Shown piece after piece: positions 19,272 to 30,057 of a DNA stretch of 64,000 bases. Source of the stretch: Acanthochlamys bracteata (lineage: Eukaryota > Streptophyta > Magnoliopsida > Pandanales > Velloziaceae). The notes beneath the pieces are model-generated. The model ran no database searches and was not told the origin of the DNA. It saw only the letters and a program-made list of their open reading frames with translations. The translations under genes and the position numbers were made by a program. Location of the stretch: the NCBI GenBank assembly GCA_019914995.1, contig CM034145.1:4843262-4907261 (forward strand), given 5' to 3'. Positions within the stretch are counted from its first letter, which is position 1. Each line of letters opens with the position of its first letter.

Positions 19272-19307
19272 CTAGCAAATGCTGCTTGCACCGGGCAGGC
19301 TTCCCAT
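19272..19307 (-). promoter_or_regulatory. Upstream ORF (11 codons plus stop) in H+-ATPase leader
   Basis: On the minus strand an ATG at 19307 opens MGSLPGASSIC and stops at 19272, 101 bases before the main ATG. Short leader uORFs are established for some plant plasma-membrane H+-ATPase genes, where they lower or tune translation. It lies between the putative TATA box (19391-19400) and the start codon, so it should be in the transcript unless transcription starts further in. Confidence 0.65.
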
Positions 19308-19390
19308 GCAAAACAGAGAAGGATTTCCTGTTTTTTTGTTTATGAGTTGGTGCAGCAGAAGACGAGGGAAAGACGAAGGAGATGAGAACG

Positions 19391-19400
19391 GGTTATATAG
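19391..19400 (-). promoter_or_regulatory. TATA box of the H+-ATPase gene
   Basis: CTATATAACC on the minus strand, in otherwise GC-moderate promoter DNA, about 220 bases upstream of the main ATG and 84 bases upstream of the uORF ATG. The position suits a leader of roughly 190 bases. Confidence 0.6.
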
Positions 19401-20232
19401 CGGGAAGGGAAAGGGTTTGGGACCAGAAGAAAATTTTTGTGGGATGAGAAAAAAAGGAGGAACGAGGAATTGGGAGTTTGGTTGTGGTTGTCCGGATGGA
19501 ACGGATCCAAAACTGAACCCGGGCGTAGTTTAGAAATTTTAGAGAACTGGTCATTAATTTTACACCTGAGAAAGGAAGAAAAAAAAAAAGATGCTCTTTT
19601 TTGGGGTTAAAACTTCAGAAATTTGTTTGAGTTTCAGTAATGTTTATGTACAGATGCACTTCTAATAAGGCTCATGTGTTCTTTCTTTTGTCAATGAAAG
19701 TTAAAAACACCTCTAATAAGGGTCATGTGTTCTTTCTCTTTCATTCTGAAGTTACTCTTTTCGGTCAAAAAAAAAAATATTTCTGATGACTTCTTACATC
19801 CCTTTGCAATAATGTATCTTTTATAACTCATTTTTTTAAAAACTCATTCTCCAAAAAATCACTTTTCCAAAAATCATTTACCATAAACAAAACACAAAAA
19901 AATGTCTAGCCAAATAAATTTTTTTATTTACTATTTTAACTTTTGATAATTTGTGGATAAGTATTTTTATAGGATTAAAGATGCAGAGGTGTTTGAATTT
20001 GGATTGTGTAGGTAGCATGCGTGCAACACACAAAACTAGAGACAATTATGAAACAATGGGTTTGTATTAAGAGTACTTTTAGTCTCTTCAAACTCTTTTT
20101 TTTGGGACAAATTTTAAATTTAAAATCACTTCCCGTATTTCAATTCCGAACTCACTCAGCTGACAGAGCCACAAAAGGTTGATCCAAAAATCTCTACAAA
20201 TTGACGAATTCTGAATTGATCCGATGCATCAA
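19401..20232. other. H+-ATPase upstream region with a local repeat
   Basis: Promoter-proximal DNA, then AT-rich DNA without genes. Between 19,660 and 19,740 the phrase CTCTAATAAGG(C/G)TCATGTGTTCTTTCT occurs twice, an imperfect duplication spaced by about 54 bases. From 19,810 the DNA resembles the abundant AT-rich short elements (CTCATTTTTTTAAAAACTCA, AAAATCACTTTTCC). Confidence 0.5.
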
Positions 20233-20379
20233 CTAATCGACCCGATGGATCAATACGGTGGTCTGCAAATCCATGCCTCCATTTCCTGTCCTTGACATGT
20301 ACATAAAACTATATTCGAACTCACCAGATTCCTCATCAAACAACTTACTAAACTTTAAACTGATCGTTTGTCTTTCCGT

Positions 20380-20590
20380 TCTACAAAATTTTTTTATTAA
20401 TTTTTTATTTATATTTTTCAAATAATAATCTATATAATTTATTTTAAAATTTAACATATACAAAAAAATTTATATAATAAAATTTTTTTATTATTAATTT
20501 ATTATTTTTTAAATCAAAATAATAAAATTTGTCTATCAAAATAAAATAAAATTATTTTTATTTAAAAAAATAAGTTTATAAGCACTTCTA
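20380..20590. repeat. AT-rich short-element copy next to a PPR remnant
   Basis: About 200 bases with the core shared across the window (AATTTTTTTATTAATTTTTT, then TATAATAAAATTTTTTTATT) ending AAGTTTATAAGCACTTCTAA. It directly borders the PPR fragment and probably inserted into or beside it. Confidence 0.5.
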
Positions 20591-20835
20591 AATGCTTGAG
20601 TAGTCTCACCAGCTCTCACCCACCATGCTACCATCGAAATCCAACTCCCTTCATGTCGTTACGGCATTTCATCGAACACCTTCTTGGCAAATAAAACTCT
20701 ATTCCCCATATTAGCATAAGCACCAACCAACAAATTGCATAAACAAATCATCCATAAAGTCAATTTTCAAAACATTGATACGAGCCATTTCTGCAAACCG
20801 AATGTCGAACATCTAGACCAAGTTGCCCAACAGCC
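20590..20835 (-). pseudogene. Pentatricopeptide-repeat (PPR) protein fragment, broken
   Basis: Minus-strand translation across frames gives VLKIDFMDDLF, GAYANMG, VLFAKKVFDEMP and SWISMVAWWVRAGE. In order these match the PLS-type PPR pattern (KxGFxxDLFVxNxLVxxYAxxG, LFAKKVFDEMPxR, SWxxMIAGYxRxGE). Frame slips and a stop after DEMP show it is not functional. Flanking sequence does not extend the array convincingly. A stretch at 20,233-20,340 might be another broken piece but is too weak to claim. Confidence 0.65.
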
Positions 20836-22600
20836 AAAGCATCAAAATAACAATTACAACATCAAACATTACACTAGATGGATTGAATCAAACCATGCGG
20901 TCAAAGTATAGAACTTTAAGAGAAATAAATAAATCTAACCTTGTTGAAACAATTAAAATTCTTACAATATTATATATGAAAATTTTAACAAAAAATTTCA
21001 GTTTATAATTGATGCATTCTAAGAACAACATCTTCTAAAGTTTCTACTCTAGCAAAAATGCAAATATTTCAGAATAACCAATAAAGATTGAAACTTTAAC
21101 AGAAACCAAAAAATAGCGAATAAATGAATCAATATTGAAGAAGTGAAGATCTAAAAATTGCACATTTCACAGGTTCAAATACAAGCATAATGCTGACTAC
21201 TAAACATAACTCATTTCAATTCATTTCAGTGATGGAATGGAGAAATTGAAAAAATAAAAAACTTAATTTGTAGAGAATCGAAAAAATGAGCTCAATTTTA
21301 TATAGAAACCACAATAAAGTTCACTAAATTGTCTCAATTTTGTAATCAATATAGATTTCTTGATCTTTTTCTTAAATCTTATACTAATTCTGAAAAAGAA
21401 TAAGAAAAAAATTCTTAAAATCCCAGATCCGAAGGAGAAGAAAAATAGACAATCGAGCAATCAAAAAAGAACAGAGCACCGCGTGACAGAAGAAAGAAAA
21501 ACTTCAAGGAAAGAAGAAAAAGCTAGATGCAACTAGTGCTGCCTAACGAAGAAAGAAATGAAGAAGCTAAAAGGAACTACATACTATCTATTATAGAGGG
21601 AAAAGAAAAGGAAAACAAAAAGTAAATTTTCTAAAATTCAGTCCAGAACTACCTGGGTGATTGGACTGAGGGATCAATCTGAAAACCTTCCCAGATCAAT
21701 CCGAATCAAATGCAGACCGGATTAATTTACATACCCGGATCGGTTGAAGCTTCGAATCTACAGCTTTCGGATCAATCCAAACTGTCCGGTCCAGATCTGA
21801 CAACTATGACTCACTACTAACTTATTATCAAACTCACTTCTTAGGAACTAAGTTCAAGGCTACTAAAACATGTCCTAAAGCAAATATATTTGCATTTGAA
21901 ATGGTTCCATTTTATACAAAATTCTTAGATTGCCACTAAAGTTTAAAAGATGTACTACCAAAAGCAAACAGCATTTAGATACTCACTTTGAATGCCTCTA
22001 ACTGAATAGGCATTAGCAGAACATGGCTCATAATTCATACCAACATTAAAAAAGAACGAGAGCAGAGTTTCTAGAATTTGATCAACAGGTCCTCCCACCA
22101 AAGTTTTCCTTTCCCTAGTAACTTCAGCATTGAAAGAAAAGAACATACAAATACAAGAATGTCAAATTCCAACTCATCAACTAACTATAGGAAAACATTA
22201 ACACAATTGTCAACTTCGATTTGCATATGATACTATCACAAACCATAACAACAAAAATGGAGATTTAAAATTTTGAACCCAATCTACCTGACAACGCTCC
22301 CATTGTACCCTCAATAGACATCCTGAAGATCATTTAATGGACAAAACCAAACTACAGAGAATATAATGGCATTCAACATAAAACTTCACAAAGTAGTGGT
22401 CTGCTAAACATATAACCACCGATAGCTTTAGAAAAGCTAGAAAAGATAAAATGCACACAGGTCAAATATCCAAGCATCACAGTTCGTAGCCAAAATCTCA
22501 TACTTAAACACCACTCAAACTGAATCTACCAATATCCAAACAAAATGCAATGTTCAAAGACAATTAAATTGATGACATTTAAAGTACAAGTTCAGAATTG
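20836..22600. other. Gene-free interval
   Basis: Moderately AT-rich DNA without a supportable gene on either strand. Around 21,640-21,800 there is a GC-richer patch with repeated GGATCAATC(T/C) phrases but no open frame. The last few hundred bases before 22,616 are the likely 3' flank of RPL39. Confidence 0.5.
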
Positions 22601-22615
22601 ATCGTCCAGCTGTCC

Positions 22616-23956
22616 TCAGAAACCAAGCTTGGTGCGGCGCCAGTGCCTACGCTTTGCATTGTACCTGCCAAACCCAAGAAAAATTCATTAGAAATGCAGG
22701 AGCATGCCAAAAGAAAAGGAGTGAACAATTAGTGTGACAGCTTAACAATACCTGATGGTGTTGTCGGTGCGCATGCGGATCCAGTGAGGGATTGGGCGGT
22801 TCTGCCGCATCTTCTTGGCCAGCTTCTTCTTGATACGGAAAGTTTTGTGGGAAGGCTGGAGCCATCCGCAAAGGCAATGAGAAGAAAGCATCGACATAAG
22901 AGAATAAAACTAAACAACAATTGAAGCAATTCACAAACAATTACAAATTTAGCTAAAGTATAGTCACAAAAGCTCAACTCTGGAACACTATCATAGTACT
23001 TGTAAGATCTTATACACAAAATCTAGATTGTTTAAACAGGTTTTGAAGGAATTATCAGTCCCAATATTTTCACCTAATCACGTAAGTACTCAATAACTGC
23101 AGAAAATAGAGCATAACAATGAGGCAATCCAAAAATCTACCATAATCCAGGTGCTCTCTGTTACTAGATTGCAATGTATTAAGTAGAAAATTCCCAGAAG
23201 CTTCTATCCGAAAACACTACTGCAAATTTTCACATCTGATTACTTTTACGATTCAACTCCATTTAGTGCACAAGGATCTATAACAACCTTTCGGTTATCT
23301 AAGAATTACTCTTCACAGGACTAAAAGCACATCCGATAATAACCATTCATTCAACAACACAACAAAATCATTTCCTCTAAGAGCGCTACGGGCAAAAGAG
23401 CTATTTGCTCAAAACTCCTTGCATTATTAAAAATATTAACACATAACACTCAACTTCCATGTATTCACTATAGCAAATCAATGAAGCAATCCAGAATTTC
23501 TAACTAATCTAGGTTCTTTTTTCTTCTAGTAAATTGTGATATCAAATTGTGATATCCAGTATATCACATTTCTTCTAACCAATTTGTCAAGATTTAGCAT
23601 AATAGAATTCACCTACAGCACTTTCTCAAAGAAAAAAATCAGCTTTGGTGTTGTTGCACATAGATTTACTCAAACAGTCCTGTTTTGAGCAAACAAATAT
23701 CGGGAGTGCTTGCTTCAGCAAACATTTCTTCAACCATTCATCAATGTTTAACATAATCCAATTCATCTACTCTGTTTCACAAGGAATTAGTCTCGCACTC
23801 CCACAATCATCAAACAAAAATAACTCAACGGGCAACAAAAAACATAACTCAACGGGCAACAAAAAACATAGCTGCAAATCCATACATCCCGTAACACAAT
23901 AACAGATCGTTCATAGGAAGCCCCAAGAATGACAGATAGAGAGAGGGGAGTACCAT
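22616..23956 (-). CDS. RPL39: 60S ribosomal protein eL39 (RPL39), 3 exons
   Basis: The smallest large-subunit protein, lining the peptide exit tunnel. Exons (high to low): 23956-23954 (the ATG alone), 22855-22752, 22664-22616, joining to 51 residues, the exact family length. The sequence runs [20 protein letters not shown], then [15 protein letters not shown] and [15 protein letters not shown], matching the conserved protein without gaps. Only the start codon lies in exon 1, separated by a 1.1-kb intron (22856-23953), so an ORF scan misses the gene entirely. The intron holds AT-rich DNA and, at 23,814-23,872, a short direct repeat of TCAACGGGCAACAAAAAACA. No snoRNA was identified in it. Confidence 0.95.
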
Positions 23957-24009
23957 TGTTACTGTAGCAAGGTCTGCGATGGCGGCGGTGAGGAAATATG
24001 GAGAGAAAG

Positions 24010-24100
24010 AAACCCTAGAAATTAAACTTGTCGTTGGGTTCTAACGGAGTTGTAATGGGCTGCGATATAACTATTTTGTACTGGGCCTTGAATGTAGGCT
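24010..24100 (-). promoter_or_regulatory. RPL39 promoter: telo-box and site II motifs
   Basis: The plus strand shows AAACCCTAGAAA (24,011-24,022), a telo-box, and further out TGGGCT (24,056-24,061) and TGGGCC (24,081-24,086), which read as GCCCA on the gene strand. Telo-box plus site II (GGCCCA/AGCCCA) is the established promoter signature of plant ribosomal protein genes and sits here just upstream of the RPL39 ATG. Confidence 0.8.
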
Positions 24101-26480
24101 TCCAGTTCCCACTTGTAATGTGGATTGAATCAACTTCAAAGCTGAATTTTAATATTTTGTTATACATTCAAGATAACTCAGATAATGCAAGCTTATTTAA
24201 TAGCCCGTTTGGAATTGCATTTCCACAACGATATTTTTTAATTTTTTATTTTAAATTTTTTTATACTATTTTATAAGTATTTAAAAAAATTTTTAAAATT
24301 TTAAAAAATGTAAAAAATTTTCCGTAATAAAATTTTTATTATATAATTCATTTTTTTAAAAAAATAAAATATTTATTATTTTAAAAAAATTTTATTTGAT
24401 AAGCACTTTCTAACTTACTTGACTTCTGAAGTAATTTTTAGCTAAAATTTCACTTTCGTATATTTTTTTATATTTAATTTACTGCTTATTTTTAAAAACT
24501 CACCGAATAAAACAAACACGTAACAAAGGCAAGTGTTGGCACCAGCTAGCTAGAGTGATTAAATTGCATTATGATTTCGGAGCTATTTTGCATTCCATTC
24601 TATAAAAAAATTTTATTTAAATATATATTTTATATTTTTAATAAATTTTTATAATTTATTTAAAAATTTTAAAAATTGTAAAAAATTTTATATAATAGAA
24701 TCTTTATATTATTTATATTTATTATTTTTAGATAATAATAATATAGCTTATTTATCGAAATAAAAATAAAAATATTATCTATTTTAAAAAAATTTATTTT
24801 ATAAGCACTTTCAAATAATTTCGAATAATATCGAAAAGTGCAGTTATAAAGCACTTTTTTAAACGAAATATATTTTAAATTTTTTAAAAAAATCAAATTT
24901 ATTTTTTTAATTTTAAAAATAATAAAAATAATAAATTGAAACACAAATGATTTAAAAATTATTTTCAAATATCACCTACGCACGCGAACAGTATTCAAGT
25001 CTCCATCAAGTAACTAAAACTCGGAAAAAGAACATTCCGTAAAATGCGGAGATACGAGCGATTCTAAACTTATTCTCGTAAAAAACGCGTTATTTTGATT
25101 GATTGCATTCATGAATACAACTGTAAACTAACGAGCTCAATTAGTTGAAATCTCGTGTTTGGTCTAAAACCAATTTTTCAATTTGGGGAAGAATACAGCA
25201 CTGCCTCGAGTCGCTTTCAGAACTCCGCGTTCAAACATTTTTCATTGAATTTTCTGCTTGCTTTGGATTCCAGAGCAATTCATGTATGTTGTTGTTTTCA
25301 TTCTCACATGGCAACTAATAATTTACTTCGTGCCTCCGCAAGATAAGAAGCAGCAACATGTATATTCCATGTGAGTCACTCTATCATTATCAACCATGTA
25401 ACTCAAATGCGCGTCTTTATGTGTAGTCTCAATTAGAGGTTATTTAGAATATATTTAGAAGTAGTTTTTTAATAAATTAATATTAATATTTATATTAGTA
25501 TTAATATAATTTTAATTTTTTATTTTAAAAAATAAATAATAATAAAATTTTATGAATTTTATCATATTTTCTGAATTTTTTAAATAATATATAAATATTA
25601 TAAAATTTATTTTAAAATATAAAATAATAATAAATTAGATTAGTCTAAGTATTTTTTTATTTATTTTATAAATTTATTTCTTATAAATTTAATTTTTAAT
25701 AAGTGACTTGTAAATCACTCTACGACAAATAAATAAGTTTGAAATTAGTGTTTTCCACTAAACAACAGTTGAATCAATAGTACTAAACATGCCTCATTCA
25801 TTGTCAATAGTAATATATTCGTGTTTTAATAGATTGTTTGGCTTAGTTTATCAAAAAATTAATTTTTTATTTTTGATTTATATTTTTATAAGTATTTAAA
25901 AAATTTATTTAAAAATATAAAAATATAAAAAAATTCTACGTAATAAGATTTTTTTATTATATATTTTTATTATTTTTTTAAAATAAAAAAATATAACTTA
26001 TTTTTTAGAAAAACAAATATATTTTTTATTTAAAAAAAAATTATTTTAAAAGCAATTTCAAACGCATCCGAAGTCGCATGAGTAAAACCTAAATTTTGTA
26101 CTCGAAACATGGTGTTTTATACCTAGTTCCTATGAATCCTGATCAGTAATGACAGAAATGGAACGATTAAAAATATATTTTAAGGTAAGCCTGTCATAGT
26201 GTTTGTTTACTTAGTCATAAAAAATGAGTTTTCTAAAAGTAATTATTGAAAGTTAATTCATTTTTATGTCTAGTTTTATTGAAAATGATCTTAAAAGTAA
26301 AATTTGTAGTTTAAAATCTAATTCTTGAAAGTTTAGTTACAAAAAATAAATTTTTTTTAAAATGTGAACAAAAAAGTGTTGGAAACTAAATATTTGGTAA
26401 AAAAAAGAATTCCCAAAGTCAAAAAAACATGCCTCAATGTGAATAAACAACCCTACTTCATCTTTCACTTTTTCACAATT
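24101..26480. repeat. AT-rich spacer built from short-element copies
   Basis: No gene found. Segments near 24,196-24,420, 24,590-24,850, 25,440-25,735 and 25,830-26,070 share the same core: GTTTGG-like ends, a central A/T run containing TACGTAATA or GTAATAAAATTTTT, and a TTATAAGCACTTTC or AAAAGCAATTTCAAACGC end. They look like diverged copies of one non-autonomous family. Between 25,150 and 25,380 the DNA is less AT-rich but shows no coding signal. Confidence 0.55.
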
Positions 26481-26483
26481 CAA

Positions 26484-26890
26484 TCAACTGTATGGTATGC
26501 CTGGCAGGGAGATCGATGTCAAGAAAGAAAAGGAATCGAAGGCGCAGCTAACAAAAGGAACATAGGCGAAAGATGAAGAAAGAGGGAAGGAAACGCTGAA
26601 GCAGCTTCGCCGGAGCCGGAGAATGCCCGTGAGGCTGACGATTGATTGCCAGGCATGCCCGGGATGTGTACCATGATGACAGTAAGGAATGAAGCAACCT
26701 GCTCTGCACAAAGTTTTAGGTTTGAAACTGGGTGCAGCCTTGAGGTGCCAGGATATCATTCAAATCATGTTCTTGAAGCTAATGCACTACGCCGGGTTAC
26801 CATTCAATTTGTGACCCAGGCGCAAAGCAATGCATCCACGGTGTCTACGTCATGGCATTTAGAAATTTAGGTCCATTAGTAACTCTTGGA
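26484..26890. other. GC-richer island with an inverted repeat, unknown
   Basis: A 400-base patch clearly less AT-rich than its neighbours, in which both strands carry 70-90-codon open frames with no recognisable homology. GGTATGCCTGGCA at 26,494-26,506 pairs with TGCCAGGCATGCC at 26,647-26,659 (13 bases, one G-U type pair). Adjacent GATCGAT and GATTGAT partly extend the stem around a 140-base loop. It could be a non-coding transcript, a gene fragment or a mobile-element piece. Confidence 0.3.
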
Positions 26891-29439
26891 GTTTTAGTTT
26901 AATATAAAGAAACCTTTCTTGATGAAAAGTTTGCATTGTCGATTCTGTTTCGTATTATCACTTCTAATATAAATAAAGGGGCATGACCAAGGAAGAAGCA
27001 CGCAAGTTTCCACAACTTAAAAATAATCTAGTTAATAGTTTTAGTTTTAGATAGCTGCCATAGAAGCCCTCAAGGCGCAAAACTGTTCTTTCCTGTTTTT
27101 TTTTTTTTTTACCGCAATTTGGTTTCGAACTAGATGAGTGCAGAAAAGAAAAGAACTCGACAAATCATAAATAATGAATCACTTAAAGAAGGCACCTTCT
27201 TCCACATGCACAGAGCATGGGAATAACATGAGTTTGAGGACCCACACAACGAGTTCTGACAAACAACAAAAAATCTTTTCATAACAACACAAAGCTGTTC
27301 ATTGAACTAATTTATCATATTATTTGGTCTAAAATCTTACAATCTACCCAAAGAGAAGGAAGAAAATATATGTCGAAGAAAAGGTCCATATGTGTCTATC
27401 ATTAGAATTTGGCATTGAATTATTATTATTTTTTTTGTAGTTCATTGCATGGAGCATAAGAGTAGTAGTAATTGAGGGGTCCGAAAATAGCTGCACAGTG
27501 ACACATGATTGTTTGCTAAGAAGATCTCTTCATGTGAGTTTGTTTTCAAGGGTCATCATCTGTAGGTCTATTCTCACATGGGCAAACCAAACATGCATCT
27601 CAATAGTTGTTGTTGTGACTTCAAATATGTATAGGTTCTATAATATAAAGTTCACCAATTAAGGGCGTGTATCAGTTCTTTTCGAATTCACTTTTTTTAG
27701 CCAAAATTTACTTTACATCAACTTTCAAAATCAACTAACTTACTTCTGAAGTACTCATTTTTTAAAAACCCACTTTACTATAACCAAACTAATTCTGAAT
27801 CTTTCTTTGAGTCCTACGGGTTAAGTTGGACTTCGATAATTTATGACGGTAACGAAAAGGCGGCCGTCTTCAATCCTCATCACATGGGAAGCAATGGACT
27901 AGAAACAACTGAAAATGGAAAGATACGAAACAGTCGCCATGTTCTGATTCTCCCTTGTAGCAAGCATCCATGTTTTGCTCTCACTAAGCAACACGGCAGC
28001 ATATAGGCATGAGACTCCAGAGGACATACCGAAAACATTAGTCATGGCATTTTGTTTGCTCAACAACCTTGAAGTAACTAATTTTGGCACACTCATTGGT
28101 TTTGGCATTGAATTGGTTTCAAGGATAAGGTGCCCACCTCAATGTGGAACTTGTCAGATTGGATGATATCTGAAGATGGCTCTTTTCTATATATAGGGAA
28201 TGTTTTCTCGTCTAGAATTTAATCAATTTATCAGGTTATTACTAAAAACATTTTTAAAAGTGCATGTATTAGTTCTTTAACATGTTAAAATGAATAACAA
28301 TCCTTAGAAAGTTTTAAGGACAATACTTATGTTTTGATGTATCAGTACACATCTAAATTCTTGTTATAAAAAACACTAAGGGCGTATTGACCTTGGTATT
28401 AAATTAAGTTTGAACTTGAAAAAAAGTATAATACAAGTGAGTCTTTGTATTACTTTATATTAAAGTGAATTTAAAAATAATTTGAAAGTGAGTTTTTGGC
28501 ACGAATATTTAATTTTAATTTTATGTTTACTTTAATTTAAAATTGAATTAAAGTTGAAAATGAATTTTAAAAAATAAATTTAGAGCATAGATAAACAAAT
28601 CCTCAAAGCGTATGTTATTTATTAGAAGTAAATTTTTATAAAGTAACTTTCTTTATAAAACTAATAAAATAGAAGTTATTAAACTATTAATTTATGAGAA
28701 TAAACTTTAGCTCTTAATGCCATATCCAAGGAATTAAGAACAAAAAGATTAAAACCTTTATATACTCAAAGGTATTTTTCTATGTACAACAAAATAATAC
28801 CTTTTCTTTTTACATTTCCAAAACTTAGTAAACGAATGAATGATAGTAGACTATTACAAGAAACAACAAGGGCATGTAATGTAATTAAATTTTACGAAAC
28901 TAAATTTTGTAAAAGTAAATTTTGATAAAAATTAAAATTCGAAATAATATTTAAAATAAATAAAATAAAATTTAAAATTAATTTTAAATTAAAATAGAAT
29001 TTGATATAAAAATAAAAAATATAATTCAAAATAATAATTCAAATACGTAAAAAAATTTAAAAAAAGGAGAGCTCGATGTATTTAAAATAAGCACTAAACG
29101 AATTCTAAGTTATCACTCATCCCCATGTGCCTTAGTATGTTTTCTATATACGTTGTATATCTATAGATATTAACTTATACAAACATTATATTATGCATAT
29201 ATATATAATATATTACTGATTTATAATTAATAAAGAACAAAGCAAACAAAATCAATCAATGGGTTCCACAACTATGAATTGGTTGACAGAAGGTTAGTGG
29301 GGGCCAACAACAATCCTCTACAAATACTCCCTTTCTTCATTCCTTCAACCCTCCCTCTCCCCACTTCTTCTCCAACAAAAAAAAAAAAGGAAAAACAGAG
29401 CCGCTGCACATTGCAGAGCTCACAACTGCTAATCTCACC
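26891..29439. other. Spacer upstream of the ERF003-like gene
   Basis: Mostly AT-rich. Regions near 27,663-27,800 and 28,380-28,610 resemble the AT-rich short elements (GGGCGTGTATCAGTTCTTTT; AAGGGCGTATTGACC). An ATG-initiated 69-codon frame on the minus strand (28,108-27,899) has no family match I can name. The 100 bases before 29,440 are a CT-rich leader with a possible TATA-like TACAAATA near 29,319. Confidence 0.4.
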
Positions 29440-30057
29440 ATGGCAAGACATCAACAAAGGTTCCGCGGAGTTCGCCAACGCCATTGGGGTTCTTGGGTAT
29501 CTGAAATCCGGCACCCATTATTGTAAGTTATTCATTACAAAATCTTATTTCCAGTTTAAGCTTCTGGATGAAGTGATTTATACGTATATATTCTGAAAAT
29601 GGTTTTCAGGAAAACGAGAATATGGTTAGGAACATTTGAAACCGCAGAAGATGCTGCGAGGGCTTACGATGAAGCTGCGAGGATCATGTGTGGTCCTCGA
29701 GCAAGAACTAATTTCTCTTTCAACAATCAAGCTTCGCCATTATCGGCTCCGTCGAAGTTTTTATCCCCTGCACTTACTGCAAAGCTTCACAAGTGTAACA
29801 TGGCTTCTCTGCAAGCTAACCAGTCAGCAAAGGAAACTCTGCAGAAGACTCCAGTGAAGTTTGAAAGCGTCGAGTCTCCGATGAAGAAGCCGGCAATGAT
29901 GCTGCAACCGGTAGTGACGAACGAGGAGAAGAGTGAGAACAGTGGTGAGACTGAGACTGATCAGTATGGGTATCTGAGTGAGAATGATATTGAGCAGATG
30001 ATTGAAGAGCTCTTGGATTCTGGTATTTCTATGGAGCTCTGTTCTTCTGCTCTTTAG
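29440..30057 (+). CDS. ERF003: AP2/ERF transcription factor, ERF003-like, 2 exons
   Basis: DNA-binding regulator of the ERF group that also contains the SHINE cuticle factors. Exons 29440-29522 and 29610-30057 join in frame to 176 residues; the intron splits the AP2 domain, as in that group. The protein starts [19 protein letters not shown], continues VSEIRHPLL and [20 protein letters not shown], and ends the domain with CGPRARTNF (about residues 7-64). C-terminal blocks LTAKLHKC and [20 protein letters not shown] match ERF003 rather than SHN1. A translation from within the second exon alone would miss the first half of the AP2 domain. Nuclear location is inferred from the family. The long AT-rich flanks leave it the only gene between about 24 and 45.7 kb. 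Confidence 0.92.

Noticed and set aside
21655-21690. miR319-like phrase TTGGACTGAGGGATC
   Set aside because: It diverges from the miRNA after the first bases, and no complementary arm was found nearby.
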